DNA of 64,000 nt from Bog-532 sp963805255 (GCA_963805255.1 CAWDTK010000004.1:124001-188000); one strand, 5' to 3'. Counted from the stretch's first letter, positions 40,524 to 50,847 are shown. Notes: generated by a model from the letters alone, not told the origin. Made by a program: numbers and translations.

Positions 40524-41174
40524 GTGAACGACCCACCCGGCGGCCAGGCGGACAGGCATCTGCTGGACGCGGTTACGCTGCCATGCGGGGCCGACGTCGA
40601 TCCTCTCCTTGAACAGGTCGCCGACGGCCACGCTTCAGACCGGGACGCTCACCAGCGGGACTGTGTGCACTGCCAGGCCGCGACCGCGGAATTCGCCGCC
40701 CTATGGGCCCCGGTGACCGAAGCGGCGGCCAGCCCGGTACCGGCTCCCCCCGGCCTGACCGCGGCGGTCATGAGCCAGATCCGGGTACTGGTCCGCGACG
40801 TGTGGTACACGCTGCAGACCACCGATCTCGGTTTCATCCGCATCGCCGCCCGGATTATAGCCGCCCTGGCCCGTGATAGCGCCCGCACGGTCCCCAGCGT
40901 CCAGGTCGCCTTCGGCCACAGCACCCACAGCAAAATCGCCGCGCTCAACGAGCGGGCCACCTTCGCCCATCATCATCCCCATGCCGCCGTGGGCGTCCTG
41001 GGCCGCACTGCCGTCGTGGACCTTGCCGTGGCGGTAACGTACGGTGACCCCGTGCATGAGGTGGCACGCGACATCCAGCAGCGCGTCATCGCCGCCCTCC
41101 GCGACCAGATCGGGCTGCAGACCGTCGCCGTCAACGTCACCGTCGACGACATTTTCATCGACGAGGATCAGTAA
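40524..41174 (+). CDS. Zinc-binding anti-sigma motif fused to an Asp23/Gls24 domain
   Basis: A 216-residue protein. The N-terminus carries H43-x3-C47-x2-C50 (AHQRDCVHC), the zinc-binding anti-sigma (ZAS) motif. Residues about 110-214 form an Asp23/Gls24 domain (V-D-L-A-V-A-V-T-Y-G-D-P-V-H-E-V-A-R-D-I-Q-Q-R-V, V-A-V-N-V-T-V-D-D-I-F-I-D). It has no membrane span, unlike most ZAS proteins. The likely role is to hold the upstream sigma factor and release it when its Asp23 domain senses, or polymerises with, the envelope Asp23 proteins. The GTG start follows GGAGGTGA. Confidence 0.85.
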   Translation: MNDPPGGQADRHLLDAVTLPCGADVDPLLEQVADGHASDRDAHQRDCVHCQAATAEFAALWAPVTEAAASPVPAPPGLTAAVMSQIRVLVRDVWYTLQTTDLGFIRIAARIIAALARDSARTVPSVQVAFGHSTHSKIAALNERATFAHHHPHAAVGVLGRTAVVDLAVAVTYGDPVHEVARDIQQRVIAALRDQIGLQTVAVNVTVDDIFIDEDQ

Positions 41175-41206
41175 CTCCGCGCAGCCCAGCGGCTAATGCC
41201 ACAGCG

Positions 41207-41440
41207 CTAATCCACGCGCGGGGGTCTCCTGCCATAGCAAAGCCGCCGGGCCACCGCGATCACCATCCGGGTTGGCCACGGCCGGCGCCTCACAACCACC
41301 ACCCTGGGCCCCGGTTGCGGGCTGCCCTCCTGATCCATGCCAAAGGAACGCAGGCCCGCGACGAAAACGTCCGGATCACCGCCCCGGTCCGGATGATGCG
41401 CCCGGATGAAATCCCTGCGGCGGCGCTCAGCCTCACCCAT
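41207..41440 (-). CDS. Small J-domain-like protein
   Basis: A 77-residue basic protein with the core of a DnaJ domain: E-A-E-R-R-R-R-D-F-I-R-A-H-H-P-D-R-G-G-D-P, including the H-P-D motif that stimulates DnaK ATPase, followed by a helix and a basic tail (V-V-V-V-R-R-R-P-W). The J-domain is shorter than normal because helix I is missing, so activity is uncertain. The frame continues upstream to 41596; the ATG at 41440 was chosen because similarity begins there, with only a weak ribosome binding site. Confidence 0.55.
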   Translation of the reverse strand: MGEAERRRRDFIRAHHPDRGGDPDVFVAGLRSFGMDQEGSPQPGPRVVVVRRRPWPTRMVIAVARRLCYGRRPPRVD

Positions 41441-41796
41441 CTGCCCATCCGCCCTCAACCGGGTAACCGCCCCCGTCGATGACAATCCGTCGACATCCCG
41501 CCTTGTCATTATCATCACACGAGGGACCCGTTTCCCGGTCAGGGCGCACACGCGTCCACAATCCCGGTCGCGCACGGTAGCCGCTGCAGGGTCCACGTCC
41601 CGCGCACCGATCTACGGGTCTCAGTTCAGATCCTAGAAGACCTCTGTGACCCCCCACTCGGCCGGGCCCGGTCGGGGCAACACCCAGGCCGCGAGGCAAG
41701 ACTGCGATGCGCCAGCAGGCTCACTCCGGCCCGCTTACCCACCTCCCACCAGCCCCGAAGTGACGCGTCTCCCTATGCTGCGGAAACCGACGCCGA
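41441..41796. other. Intergenic region of about 355 bp
   Basis: It lies between the 5' end of the J-like gene and the 3' end of the purine nucleoside phosphorylase gene, both on the minus strand. It should hold the J-like gene's promoter and the phosphorylase terminator. I see no RNA or coding feature. Confidence 0.4.
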
Positions 41797-42656
41797 TCAT
41801 GCCCGGTCCGGCGGGGGAGGGCCGCCCAGGGCGCGGGGGAGGATGCCGGCCAGGAGGGCGCCCATGCGGCGGGCGCTGGCCCGGCCGGCCTCGATCACCT
41901 CGGCGTGGCTGAGCGGCGCCCCGGTCAGGCCGGCCGCGAGGTTGGTGACCAGGGAGATGGCCATCACCTCGGCGCCCAGCTGACGGGCCGCGATGGCCTC
42001 CATCACGGTGGACATCCCGACCAGGTCGGCGCCGAGCGTGCGCAGCATGACGATCTCGGCCGGGGTCTCGTAGTGCGGGCCGGGCAGGGCCGCGTACACG
42101 CCTTCCGTCAGCGACGGGTCGGCCTCCCGGGCGAGCCGTCGCAGGCGGGGGGAGTACAGGCCGGTCAGGTCCACGAACCGGGACGGGTACGGCGCCGGCG
42201 GCGGCGGCCCGTACAGCGGGGACCGGCCGGTGAGGTTCAGGTGGTCACGGACGATCACCGGCTCCCCGGCGCGGTAGGTGTCCCGGATGCCGCCGGACGC
42301 GTTGGTCAGCGCGATGACCCGGCATCCGGCGGCCATCGCGGTGCGGACGTTGTGCACCGAGGCGCTGATCGGGTGCCCCTCGTACAGGTGCGTCCGGCCC
42401 AGGAAGACCAGCAGCCGCAGGTCCCCGGCGGTCATCGACTGGACCGTGCCCGCGTGGCCGGGCACCGACGGCGGCGCGAAGCCGCCCAGGTCGGCCACCG
42501 GGATCTCGGTGACGTCTGCGGCCAGGGCCTGGGCCAGCGCGTCCGCGGCGGGAGTCCAGCCCGAGCCGAGCACGACCGCGGCGTCGTAACGGGCCTGCCC
42601 GGTCAGTTCTGCCAGCCGCGCCGCGCTCCGGGTGGCCGCCACATACGGGTTGTGCA
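41797..42656 (-). CDS. Purine-nucleoside phosphorylase
   Basis: A protein of about 285 residues of the trimeric PNP class: V-V-L-G-S-G-W phosphate loop, V-P-G-H-A-G-T-V, F-L-G-R-T-H-L-Y-E-G-H, T-N-A-S-G-G-I, A-A-L-P-G-P-H-Y-E-T-P-A-E-I, and G-M-S-T-V-M-E-A-I-A-A. It cleaves purine nucleosides with phosphate. The start is set near a GTG at about 42656 (V-H-N-P-Y-V-A-A-T-R) because homology begins there. No ribosome binding site is seen and a TnpB remnant abuts the 5' end, so the native start may be lost. Salvage partners cdd and deoA lie beyond the remnant. Confidence 0.85.
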
Positions 42657-42719
42657 CGACGGGGGTGCCCGTCTCGGGGGTGCCCGGCCGCCGGTGTGCC
42701 TGCCGCGGGGGTGGCCTGC

Positions 42720-42991
42720 TGGTCCGCCGCCTGCAGGACAAAGCCCCCGGCCGGGCCGGGAAGGTCACGCCGCACTTCACCAGCCAGCGGTGCTCGGCGT
42801 GCGGGCACGTGGACCCGAACTCGCGCCAGAGCCAGGCGCGCTTTGTGTGCACTGCCTGCAACTTCGCCGGCAACGCTGACGTGAACGCGGCCGGCAACAT
42901 CGCGGCGGGGCGCGCCGTGACTGCGCGGGGAGGCGACGGGACAGCCCGGCCGGTGAACCGCGAACCTCAACTGCTGCTCCAATCGGGGTAG
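42720..42991 (+). pseudogene. tnpB: IS200/IS605-family TnpB C-terminal remnant
   Basis: About 85 residues of the TnpB C-terminus: K-V-T-P-H-F-T-S-Q-R-C-S-A-C-G-H-V, S-Q-A-R-F-V-C-T-A-C-N-F and N-A-D-V-N-A-A-G-N-I. They hold the four-Cys zinc finger and the last RuvC acidic residue (D in NADVNAA). The N-terminal three quarters are missing. The stop is followed within 10 bp by the element's right-end hairpin. The remnant cannot be active. Confidence 0.8.
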
Positions 42992-42999
42992 TAGCTGGT

Positions 43000-43028
43000 C
43001 CCCCGCCTTCAGGCGGGGGAGGATGTCA
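43000..43028 (+). mobile_element. Right end of an IS605-type element (hairpin)
   Basis: CCCCCGCC-TTCA-GGCGGGGG at 43000-43019 followed by AGGATGTCA is the typical subterminal hairpin downstream of tnpB in such elements. It lies where the guide RNA (omega RNA) scaffold would end. The left end is not present. Confidence 0.7.
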
Positions 43029-43255
43029 GCTAGATCACCGCAGGCTAGGCCCCGATGTGTCCAGGCGGGAAGAAGAGGGCCGCCCGGCTGTGCAGCCGTT
43101 GCCAAATCGCAATCGGCCCGACGCCCTACCGGCGGCGGGGCCGGCCGATATTCCAGCGCCACCTGCACTGTTATCGTTCCGGGTGTCTTCGGCGCCGCGC
43201 GTTCCGCGTGTCCGGGCGGAAGTGGTCCGGGTGTTCAGGCGGAGGTGAATGGCGG

Positions 43256-45010
<1,755 letters not shown>

Positions 45011-45184
45011 CCGACCTCGGCTCCGGTCCTTCGGGTGCTTCGACGTCGCAGACACGGGCCGCAGCCGGCAGCCCGTCGTAGCATCTAACCATTTAGAATG
45101 CCATCGGAGCCATTCATCAGCTATTTACCTGATAAACATCTTTCGGCCCCCGCCCGGGCCGTGGAGCGGACCTAATGTCGCCGC

Positions 45185-46630
45185 ATGAGCGACACCGTGG
45201 CCCCGGCGGGTGGGCATGACGCCTTTGCGGCGATCGATGACGCCAAGGTGACCCGATTCCAGTGGAAGATCATGTTCGTCTCGGGCATGGGTTTTTTCAC
45301 CGACGCCTACGACCTTTTCGTCATCGGCATTGTCGTGTCGCTGCTGAAACCGCAGTGGCACCTGTCGACGGGCCAGGTGTCCTGGCTGAACTCCGCCACC
45401 TTGCTGGCGTCCGCGGCCGGCGCGCTGATCTTCGGGCGTATCGCCGACATCCTGGGGCGTAAGCGCATCTACGGTTATGAGGTCCTGATCTTGGCGATCG
45501 GGGCGATCGCGTCCGCGTTCTCGCCGAACTTCACTTTCCTGCTCGTCTCCCGGGTGATCCTGGGTATCGGCATCGGCGGTGATTACCCGGTCTCTGCGAC
45601 GATCATGAGCGAGTACTCCAGCAGGTCGACCCGGGGGCGGATGGTCGGGCTGGTGTTCGCCAATCAGGCGGCCGGCCTGATCGTCGGGCCGGTGATCGCC
45701 GCTATCCTGCTGGCCTCGGGCATGTCGGACAACCTGGTCTGGCGGCTGCTGCTCGGGTTCGGGGCCATCCCCGGGCTGGCGGTCTTCTACCTGCGGCGCC
45801 AGATCCACGAGACGCCCCGGTTCGCGATGGCGGGCGGGGCGCATGAGGAGGCCGCGGCCGCTATCGCCAGCGCGACCGGGACCTCGACGGCGCCGGTGCC
45901 GGCGGGGGAGTCCGCGGCGCGGGTTCCGCAGACCGCGCTGGAGGGCTTCAGGACCCTGGCGCGGAGCCGCCGGATGATGATCTGGCTGATCGGCGCGGCG
46001 GGCGCCTGGCTGCTGCTGGACTTCTGCTACTACGGCAACACCATCTCCACCCCGGCGATCCTCACGCTGCTGAACCCGCACGCCTCGGAACTGCACAATG
46101 TGCTCGTCCAGCTGCTCATCTTCGTGGTGTTCGCGCTGCCCGGTTACATCGTCGCGATCTTGCTGCTGGATAAGACCGGGCGCCGGCCCATCCAGATCCT
46201 GGGCTTCGGCATGATGGCGCTGATGTTCTTGCTCATCGGCCTGGTCCCGGGTGCGACGACGGTGGCCGCGCCGTTCATTATCCTGTACGGGGTCAGCTAC
46301 TTCTTCACCGAGTTCGGCCCGAACATGACCACGTTCGTCTATCCCTCCGAGCTTTTCCCGGTGGAGGTCCGCACCACGTCCTCCGGCATCGCGGCCGGGG
46401 CCGGCAAGCTGGGCGCGTTCGCCGGCGCCTTCTTGTTCCCGGACATGCTCGCCTCCTCGTGGGGGATCCGGGGCGCGGAGATCGTGGCCGGCGTCGTGGC
46501 CGCCGCCGGGATGCTGCTGACCATCACGACACTGCCCGAGACCAGGGGCAAGAGCCTGGAACAGCTGTCCGACGAGGCGCTGGCCCCGCAGGTGCTGAGA
46601 GCCGGAAAAGCGAGAGAGGCAACCGCATGA
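45185..46630 (+). CDS. MFS transporter, phosphate:H+ symporter (PHS)-like
   Basis: A 481-residue twelve-span major facilitator. The first span M-F-V-S-G-M-G-F-F-T-D-A-Y-D-L-F-V-I and L-G-I-G-I-G-G-D-Y-P-V-S-A-T-I-M-S-E-Y match PHS/PHO84-type inorganic phosphate symporters; G-R-I-A-D-I-L-G-R-K-R is the loop 2-3 motif. A cytoplasmic loop of about 45 residues (Ala/Gly-rich) splits the two halves. The substrate could also be an organic acid. Its stop overlaps the start of the universal stress gene (ATGA), forming an operon. Confidence 0.9.
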   Translation: MSDTVAPAGGHDAFAAIDDAKVTRFQWKIMFVSGMGFFTDAYDLFVIGIVVSLLKPQWHLSTGQVSWLNSATLLASAAGALIFGRIADILGRKRIYGYEVLILAIGAIASAFSPNFTFLLVSRVILGIGIGGDYPVSATIMSEYSSRSTRGRMVGLVFANQAAGLIVGPVIAAILLASGMSDNLVWRLLLGFGAIPGLAVFYLRRQIHETPRFAMAGGAHEEAAAAIASATGTSTAPVPAGESAARVPQTALEGFRTLARSRRMMIWLIGAAGAWLLLDFCYYGNTISTPAILTLLNPHASELHNVLVQLLIFVVFALPGYIVAILLLDKTGRRPIQILGFGMMALMFLLIGLVPGATTVAAPFIILYGVSYFFTEFGPNMTTFVYPSELFPVEVRTTSSGIAAGAGKLGAFAGAFLFPDMLASSWGIRGAEIVAGVVAAAGMLLTITTLPETRGKSLEQLSDEALAPQVLRAGKAREATA

Positions 46631-47082
46631 CGTACCACGTGGTGGTCGGTGTGGACGGCTCGGCCCACGGGGCGGCGGCGCTGCGCTTCGCGCTCGCCGA
46701 GGCGGAGGCGCACGCGGGCCGGGTGACGGCCGTTTTCGCCTGGCAGGTGCCGTTCCTGTCCATCCCCGCCGCATTTGACCGGGAGGAGCTGGAAAAGGCG
46801 GGTATCGCGTTCCTCATCGAGAAGGTCAGCGCGGTCGCGCCGTCGCCGACGGTGCCGCTCCGCACGGTGGTGGCTGAGGGCGACCCCGCCGAGTCGCTCA
46901 TCACGGCGGCGAAAGATGCCGACCTCCTGGTGGTCGGGACACACGGCCGGTCAACGTTCAGGGGCCTGCTCGTCGGGGCGGTGAGCCTGCGCTGCATCGC
47001 GGGCGCGGCGTGCCCGGTGGTCGCCGTCAAGCTGCCCGGCGAGGCCGCCCAGGTAACGCCCGAAGGCACGGGCCAGGGATAG
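46627..47082 (+). CDS. Universal stress protein (UspA family)
   Basis: A 151-residue single UspA domain with V-V-G-V-D-G-S at the N-terminus and the ATP-binding V-V-G-T-H-G-R-S-T-F-R-G-L-L-V-G-A-V-S near residue 110, an ATP-binding subclass. It is coupled to the MFS gene by a 4 nt overlap. Such proteins modulate survival in stationary phase and low oxygen. A TCGCCC-N5-GGGTGA dyad lies 60 bp after its stop, upstream of gadB. Confidence 0.93.
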   Translation: MTYHVVVGVDGSAHGAAALRFALAEAEAHAGRVTAVFAWQVPFLSIPAAFDREELEKAGIAFLIEKVSAVAPSPTVPLRTVVAEGDPAESLITAAKDADLLVVGTHGRSTFRGLLVGAVSLRCIAGAACPVVAVKLPGEAAQVTPEGTGQG

Positions 47083-47141
47083 AGGTTGCTGGGCGCCGGA
47101 CCGGCCAGGGCGATGTGCGGCGAGCATGGTTCCGCTGAAAC

Positions 47142-47158
47142 TCGCCCGTAGCGGGTGA
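47142..47158. promoter_or_regulatory. Dyad TCGCCC-GTAGC-GGGTGA, site A (gadB upstream)
   Basis: One of six related sites in 47-62 kb. It is 128 bp upstream of the gadB ATG. Only one base of the left half departs from TCACCC. Confidence 0.5.
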
Positions 47159-47285
47159 TGACCCTGCCGGCGGCTGACGCCAGCGTCGGAACTATCCGCC
47201 GGGCCTGAACGAGGCTGGGTGCTAAGCCGCGGCGACCTGTGCGCAGCGTCGTGGCGGAGTGGTCCCGATCAAGGAGATGCCGACT

Positions 47286-48686
47286 ATGCCGTTGCATGAG
47301 CGTGACACCGTCCGTCAGCAGATGGAGGACTGCGTGTTCGCCGCGCACGATGAGACCCGGCCGGTGCCCAAGTACCGGTTCCCCCGGGAGGAGACGCTGG
47401 CGAGGGATGCGTTTCAGCTGGTGTCGGATGAGGTGAGGCTGGACGGCAACGCCCGCCAGAATCTGGCCACGTTCTGCCAGACGTGGGAGGAGCCGGAACT
47501 GCTGGAGCTGATGACGCTGTCGGTTAACAAGAACATGATCGACAAGGATGAGTACCCGCAGACCGCGGAGATCGAAGCGCGCTGCGTGCACATGGTGGCC
47601 GACTTGTGGAATGCGCCGGATGCGAGAAACGCGGTGGGCACCTCGGCCATCGGGTCTTCGGAGGCCTGCATGCTGGCGGGGATGGCGGCCAAGTGGCGGT
47701 GGCGGGCCAGGCGGCGGGCCGAAGGCAAGCCGGTGGACCGGCCGAACATGGTGTGCGGCCCGGTGCAGGTGGTCTGGCACAAGTTCGCCCGCTACTGGGA
47801 CATCGAAATGCGGGAGGTCCCGATGTCCCATGGCAGCTACGCCATGGATCCCGCCTCGATGCTGGAACGGGTGGACGAGAACACGATCATGGTCGTCCCT
47901 ACGTTCGGCGTCACCTACACCGGCGCCTACGAGCCGGTGGAGGCCATGTCCAAGGCGCTGGACCAGTTGCAGGCCGACACCGGCCTGGACGTCGACATCC
48001 ACGTGGACGGGGCCAGCGGCGCCTTTCTCGCCCCGTTCTGCGCGCCGGACGTGATCTTCGATTTCCGCTTGCCCCGGGTCAAGTCGATCAGCAGCTCGGG
48101 GCACAAGTTCGGGCTGGCTCCGCTGGGTGTCGGCTGGGTCGTCTGGCGGGACCGCGCCGAGCTCCCCGAGGACCTGATCTTCCACGTCAACTACCTGGGC
48201 GGCGACATGCCGACCTTCCAGATCAACTTCTCCCGCCCGGCCGGGCAGATCATCGCGCAGTACTACAACTTCCTGCGCCTGGGCCGCGAGGGGTACAAGC
48301 GCATCCATGACGCGTCCTACCAGATCGGCCAGTACCTCGCCGCCGAGATCGTCAAGCTGGGCCCGTTCGAGCTGCTGTGCGACAGCAACCCGGCCACCGG
48401 GATCCCGACGGTCACCTGGCGGATCCGCGACGGTGCGGACCCGGGCTACACCCTGTTCGACCTGGCCGACCGGCTGCTGACCCGGGGATGGCAGGTACCC
48501 GCCTACACCCTCACCGGAACCGCCTCCGACATCGCCGTGCAGCGCATCCTGGTCCGCCTGGGCGTCAGCCGGGACATGGCCTCCCTGCTCCTGGATGACT
48601 TCCGCGACGCCATCGCTCACTTCGGCAAGCACCCCATCACCGTCCCCCTGTCGAAGGAGGAATCAAGCGGATTCAGCCACCTGTAG
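47286..48686 (+). CDS. Glutamate decarboxylase
   Basis: A 466-residue PLP enzyme of the bacterial/plant GAD group converting glutamate to GABA and CO2 with proton use, which raises cytoplasmic pH. Lys274 in S-S-S-G-H-K-F-G binds PLP; D-G-A-S-G-A-F and the G-S-S-E-A-C-M-L-A-G phosphate segment are present. The C-terminal calmodulin-free tail ends F-S-H-L. AAGGAG is 9 nt before the ATG at 47286, preferred over two starts just upstream. No GABA antiporter gene is adjacent; the MFS gene is two genes upstream. Confidence 0.95.
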   Translation: MPLHERDTVRQQMEDCVFAAHDETRPVPKYRFPREETLARDAFQLVSDEVRLDGNARQNLATFCQTWEEPELLELMTLSVNKNMIDKDEYPQTAEIEARCVHMVADLWNAPDARNAVGTSAIGSSEACMLAGMAAKWRWRARRRAEGKPVDRPNMVCGPVQVVWHKFARYWDIEMREVPMSHGSYAMDPASMLERVDENTIMVVPTFGVTYTGAYEPVEAMSKALDQLQADTGLDVDIHVDGASGAFLAPFCAPDVIFDFRLPRVKSISSSGHKFGLAPLGVGWVVWRDRAELPEDLIFHVNYLGGDMPTFQINFSRPAGQIIAQYYNFLRLGREGYKRIHDASYQIGQYLAAEIVKLGPFELLCDSNPATGIPTVTWRIRDGADPGYTLFDLADRLLTRGWQVPAYTLTGTASDIAVQRILVRLGVSRDMASLLLDDFRDAIAHFGKHPITVPLSKEESSGFSHL

Positions 48687-48840
48687 CGCGCGGGGCGCGG
48701 CCTTCCCCGGTGCGTTCCGGCAGGAGCAGCGGCGCCCCGGCGAGGAAGCACACCGCACCGATGAAGGTGCCGAGGCTGGACCGTTCGGCGTTGTGCAGCT
48801 GGCCGGTCGCCGGGTTAAGTAGCCGGGCACGGCGGACGCG
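48673..48840 (-). pseudogene. C-terminal remnant of a YrhK-like multi-span membrane protein
   Basis: A minus-strand frame without its own start reads L-L-N-P-A-T-G-Q-L-H-N-A-E-R-S-S-L-G-T-F then I-G-A-V-C-F-L-A-G-A-P-L-L-L-P-E-R-T, the last span and tail of YrhK-like membrane proteins. The preceding spans are absent. Assignment is from memory of the conserved L-G-T-F-x-G-A-x-C-F-L-x-G block. Confidence 0.35.
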
Positions 48841-48878
48841 CCGGTTGAAGAATTCAGCGGCCGCATGCCAGCCGATCC

Positions 48879-48895
48879 TCACCCCGGGAGGGTGA
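48879..48895. promoter_or_regulatory. Dyad TCACCC-CGGGA-GGGTGA, site B (lipoprotein upstream)
   Basis: A perfect dyad of the family, 86 bp upstream of the lipoprotein ATG at 48981. Confidence 0.55.
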
Positions 48896-48980
48896 TGCGC
48901 GGCCGTCACGCCAGTGCGCATCCTGACCGTAGGCGGCTCCTTCGCCCGCAGGCCAGCACACCGGCACCAGGGAAGGGCAG

Positions 48981-49406
48981 ATGAGACCTGCATATCGGCC
49001 AGGCACGCGCGGATGGCTGCTGCTTCCGGCCGGCGCCCTCGTCCTATCCGGGCTTGCCGCCGGGTGCAGCAGCAGCACGCCGGCCTACTGCAGCGCGGCC
49101 ACCAACCTCAAGACCTCCGTCACCAACCTCGAGCATGTCAACGTCGTCAAGAACGGGCTCGGCGCCCTGCAGACCGCGCTGAGCAACGTCCAGACCAACG
49201 CAACAACGTTCGCCAGCGACGCGAAGTCAGCGTTCCCGTCGCAGACCACGGCACTGGAGAACTCGCTGTCCGGCCTGGAGACCGCGATCAAGTCCGCGAA
49301 GGGCCAGCCTCCGCTGACTGCGGCCTCGGTGGTCGGCTCAGCGGTCACGCAGGTGAAGAACGCGGCAAGCAGCCTGCAGAGTGCCGCATCAGGCAAATGC
49401 CGGTGA
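48981..49406 (+). CDS. Small secreted lipoprotein, unknown function
   Basis: A 141-residue protein with a lipoprotein signal peptide ending L-A-A-G-C29, then a Ser-rich linker and a predicted helical, Ala/Ser/Asn-rich domain (AATNLKTSVTNLEHVN, L-Q-T-A-L-S-N-V-Q-T-N, V-K-N-A-A-S-S-L-Q). Two Cys residues near the ends of the mature part (C37 and C140) could pair. The function is unknown; I have seen similar proteins near actinobacterial stress genes. GGGAAGGGCAG precedes the ATG. Confidence 0.8.
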   Translation: MRPAYRPGTRGWLLLPAGALVLSGLAAGCSSSTPAYCSAATNLKTSVTNLEHVNVVKNGLGALQTALSNVQTNATTFASDAKSAFPSQTTALENSLSGLETAIKSAKGQPPLTAASVVGSAVTQVKNAASSLQSAASGKCR

Positions 49407-49420
49407 ACAGTGCCGGCCGG

Positions 49421-49495
49421 TGAGCCCCGGTCGTGCACATGATGCTGAGCCCCGGTCGTGCACATGATGCTGAGCCCCGGTCGTGCACATGATGC
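49421..49495. repeat. Three perfect 25 bp tandem repeats
   Basis: TGAGCCCCGGTCGTGCACAT followed by GATGC is repeated at 49421-49445, 49446-49470 and 49471-49495, 14 bp after the lipoprotein stop. Each copy contains GTGCAC. Confidence 0.95.
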
Positions 49496-49530
49496 GCGGA
49501 ATCGGATTGCGGCCATCACGGGTCCGGTCA

Positions 49531-49974
49531 TCACGGGTGGTTATCGGGCTTCAGGGCGCTGGCCGAGGCCTGGCGGATCCCCCCCACGCCGCTCAGCTGT
49601 GCTCGCTTCCACGGCACAACACCCTCGATCTCGGTCTCCAGCGAGAAGCTCAGAACCGTCCTGATCACGACGATCAGCCCGAGAACCAGGACATTGTCGA
49701 GGGTGGGTGCGACGGCGACCGTACGGACGAGGTCGGCCGCCACGAGGACTTCCAGCCCGAGCAGCAGTGTCCCGCCGATGGTGGTGCGCAGCGCCAGATA
49801 ACCCTTGGCCGGCTGGCCTGACCGCCGCCACGCCACCACCGCCAGTACGAATGACCACACGATGCCGAATACCAGGACCGCTGCGCCCAGTGCCTCGAAG
49901 CCCTGGGCGATGTGATCCATCACCTTGGTGAACGTCTCGGCCGACGGCTGGGCGGAAGGTGCTGCGAGGATCAT
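49531..49974 (-). CDS. DUF1622 membrane protein
   Basis: A 147-residue protein with three spans: residues about 25-47, 60-82 (L-G-L-E-V-L-V-A-A-D-L-V-R-T) and 92-112, ending F-S-L-E-T-E-I-E-G-V-V-P-W. This is DUF1622, a small conserved membrane family of unknown function. The ATG at 49974 (M-I-L-A-A) matches the start of the next upstream minus-strand gene (also M-I-L-A-A), 153 bp away. The intervening DNA has degenerate repeats of CCGGCCTCCTCGGCCAGT. Confidence 0.85.
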   Translation of the reverse strand: MILAAPSAQPSAETFTKVMDHIAQGFEALGAAVLVFGIVWSFVLAVVAWRRSGQPAKGYLALRTTIGGTLLLGLEVLVAADLVRTVAVAPTLDNVLVLGLIVVIRTVLSFSLETEIEGVVPWKRAQLSGVGGIRQASASALKPDNHP

Positions 49975-49987
49975 CTCAGGGCTCCCA

Positions 49988-50075
49988 GCATGCCGCCTCC
50001 GTGGCCAGTCCGGCCTCCTCCTTGGCCAGCATGCCGCCTCCTCGGCCAGTCCGGCCTCCTCGGCCAGTCCGGGCG
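49988..50075. repeat. Degenerate tandem repeats of a GGCCAGTCCGGCCTCCT unit
   Basis: Units such as CATGCCGCCTCC-x2-GGCCAGTCCGG recur at about 49989 and 50030, with further partial copies. They fall between two minus-strand membrane-protein genes. Confidence 0.7.
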
Positions 50076-50126
50076 GCACGTCGCCGGAGGTGTCCTACGC
50101 CTCCGGGCCTGGTCCTGTTGGCGGGC

Positions 50127-50375
50127 TTACCAAACCGATCGCTCGTGCATCGAGCTGCCGCGGGCGATCAGGTAGACCAGCACGCCGATCAGCGGAATGA
50201 GCAGCACGAAGAGGAACCACAGGGCCTTGGCCCCGCCGGACAGGTCAGGGCTGCGGAAGATGTCGATGAACACCGTGATCAGGATCCAGAACCAGATCAC
50301 CCACAGGAAGATCTCCAGAATCGTCCAGAAAATGTTCAAGAGCGGATAAGACGACGACGCAGCGGCCAGTATCAT
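50127..50375 (-). CDS. Small PLDc_N-like membrane protein
   Basis: An 82-residue protein with two spans (LLNIFWTILEIFLWVIWFWI and LWFLFVLLIPLIGVLVYLI) joined by D-I-F-R-S-P-D-L-S-G-G-A-K-A. This matches the phospholipase-D N-terminal-like (PLDc_N) domain found alone in many actinobacteria, with the usual R-x-x-D-L-S-G motif. The function is unknown. AGGAGAAGGAA precedes the ATG. Confidence 0.82.
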   Translation of the reverse strand: MILAAASSSYPLLNIFWTILEIFLWVIWFWILITVFIDIFRSPDLSGGAKALWFLFVLLIPLIGVLVYLIARGSSMHERSVW

Positions 50376-50847
50376 TTCCTTCTCCTCAACGCTAGCGAGC
50401 TGCCGTTACCGACCTGACGCCGGGCGGCGGTCCCGGGCATTTTCACTATGCGCTGGCAGCGGATCAGCGGCATCACCCGTCACGGGTGGGACAGCGCCCC
50501 CATTTGCCATGTTGGCCCCGGGCGTGCCGGCTGCCCTGGATCCAGCTCTGATTTCCCCAGCCATTCATTGTGCCGATGGCCCCACCCGGCTCGGGTGAGG
50601 TGCTGGTCCTGTCCAGCCGTATAGGACGGCAGACAAGGCCGGCCGCGAATCTCGGTTCAGCAAGAAATCACCTCGGATCGCGGGTAACTATTCGGAAGCA
50701 CTGTGGTTCCCGGCCCGGTATGCATAGGCTGACCTGGGCAGATGCTCCGGGCGACCATATGATTTCCGAATACTTACGATCGCGGATCGCGGGGCCGGGC
50801 GTGGCAGTGCACCGAGGCGGAGTTTCGGTATATCGGGACGACAGGGA
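50376..50847. other. 470 bp divergent intergenic region
   Basis: It separates the PLDc_N gene (minus) from the GH63 gene (plus). It contains dyad site C at 50473-50489, and the second half is rich in short GC stems. I see no coding sequence. Confidence 0.5.
50473..50489. promoter_or_regulatory. Dyad TCACCC-GTCAC-GGGTGG, site C
   Basis: It lies 98 bp upstream of the PLDc_N ATG and 359 bp upstream of the GH63 ATG. The flanks match site D for 19 bases except in the spacer (ATCACCCGT...CGGGTGGG). Confidence 0.55.

Noticed and set aside
45125..48632. Long minus-strand frames over the MFS, Usp and gad genes
   Set aside because: Antisense shadows of genes with full motif sets; no domains of their own.
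49531..50079. Longer start for the DUF1622 gene at 50079
   Set aside because: The added residues are a translated GC-rich repeat; family homology begins after the ATG at 49974.
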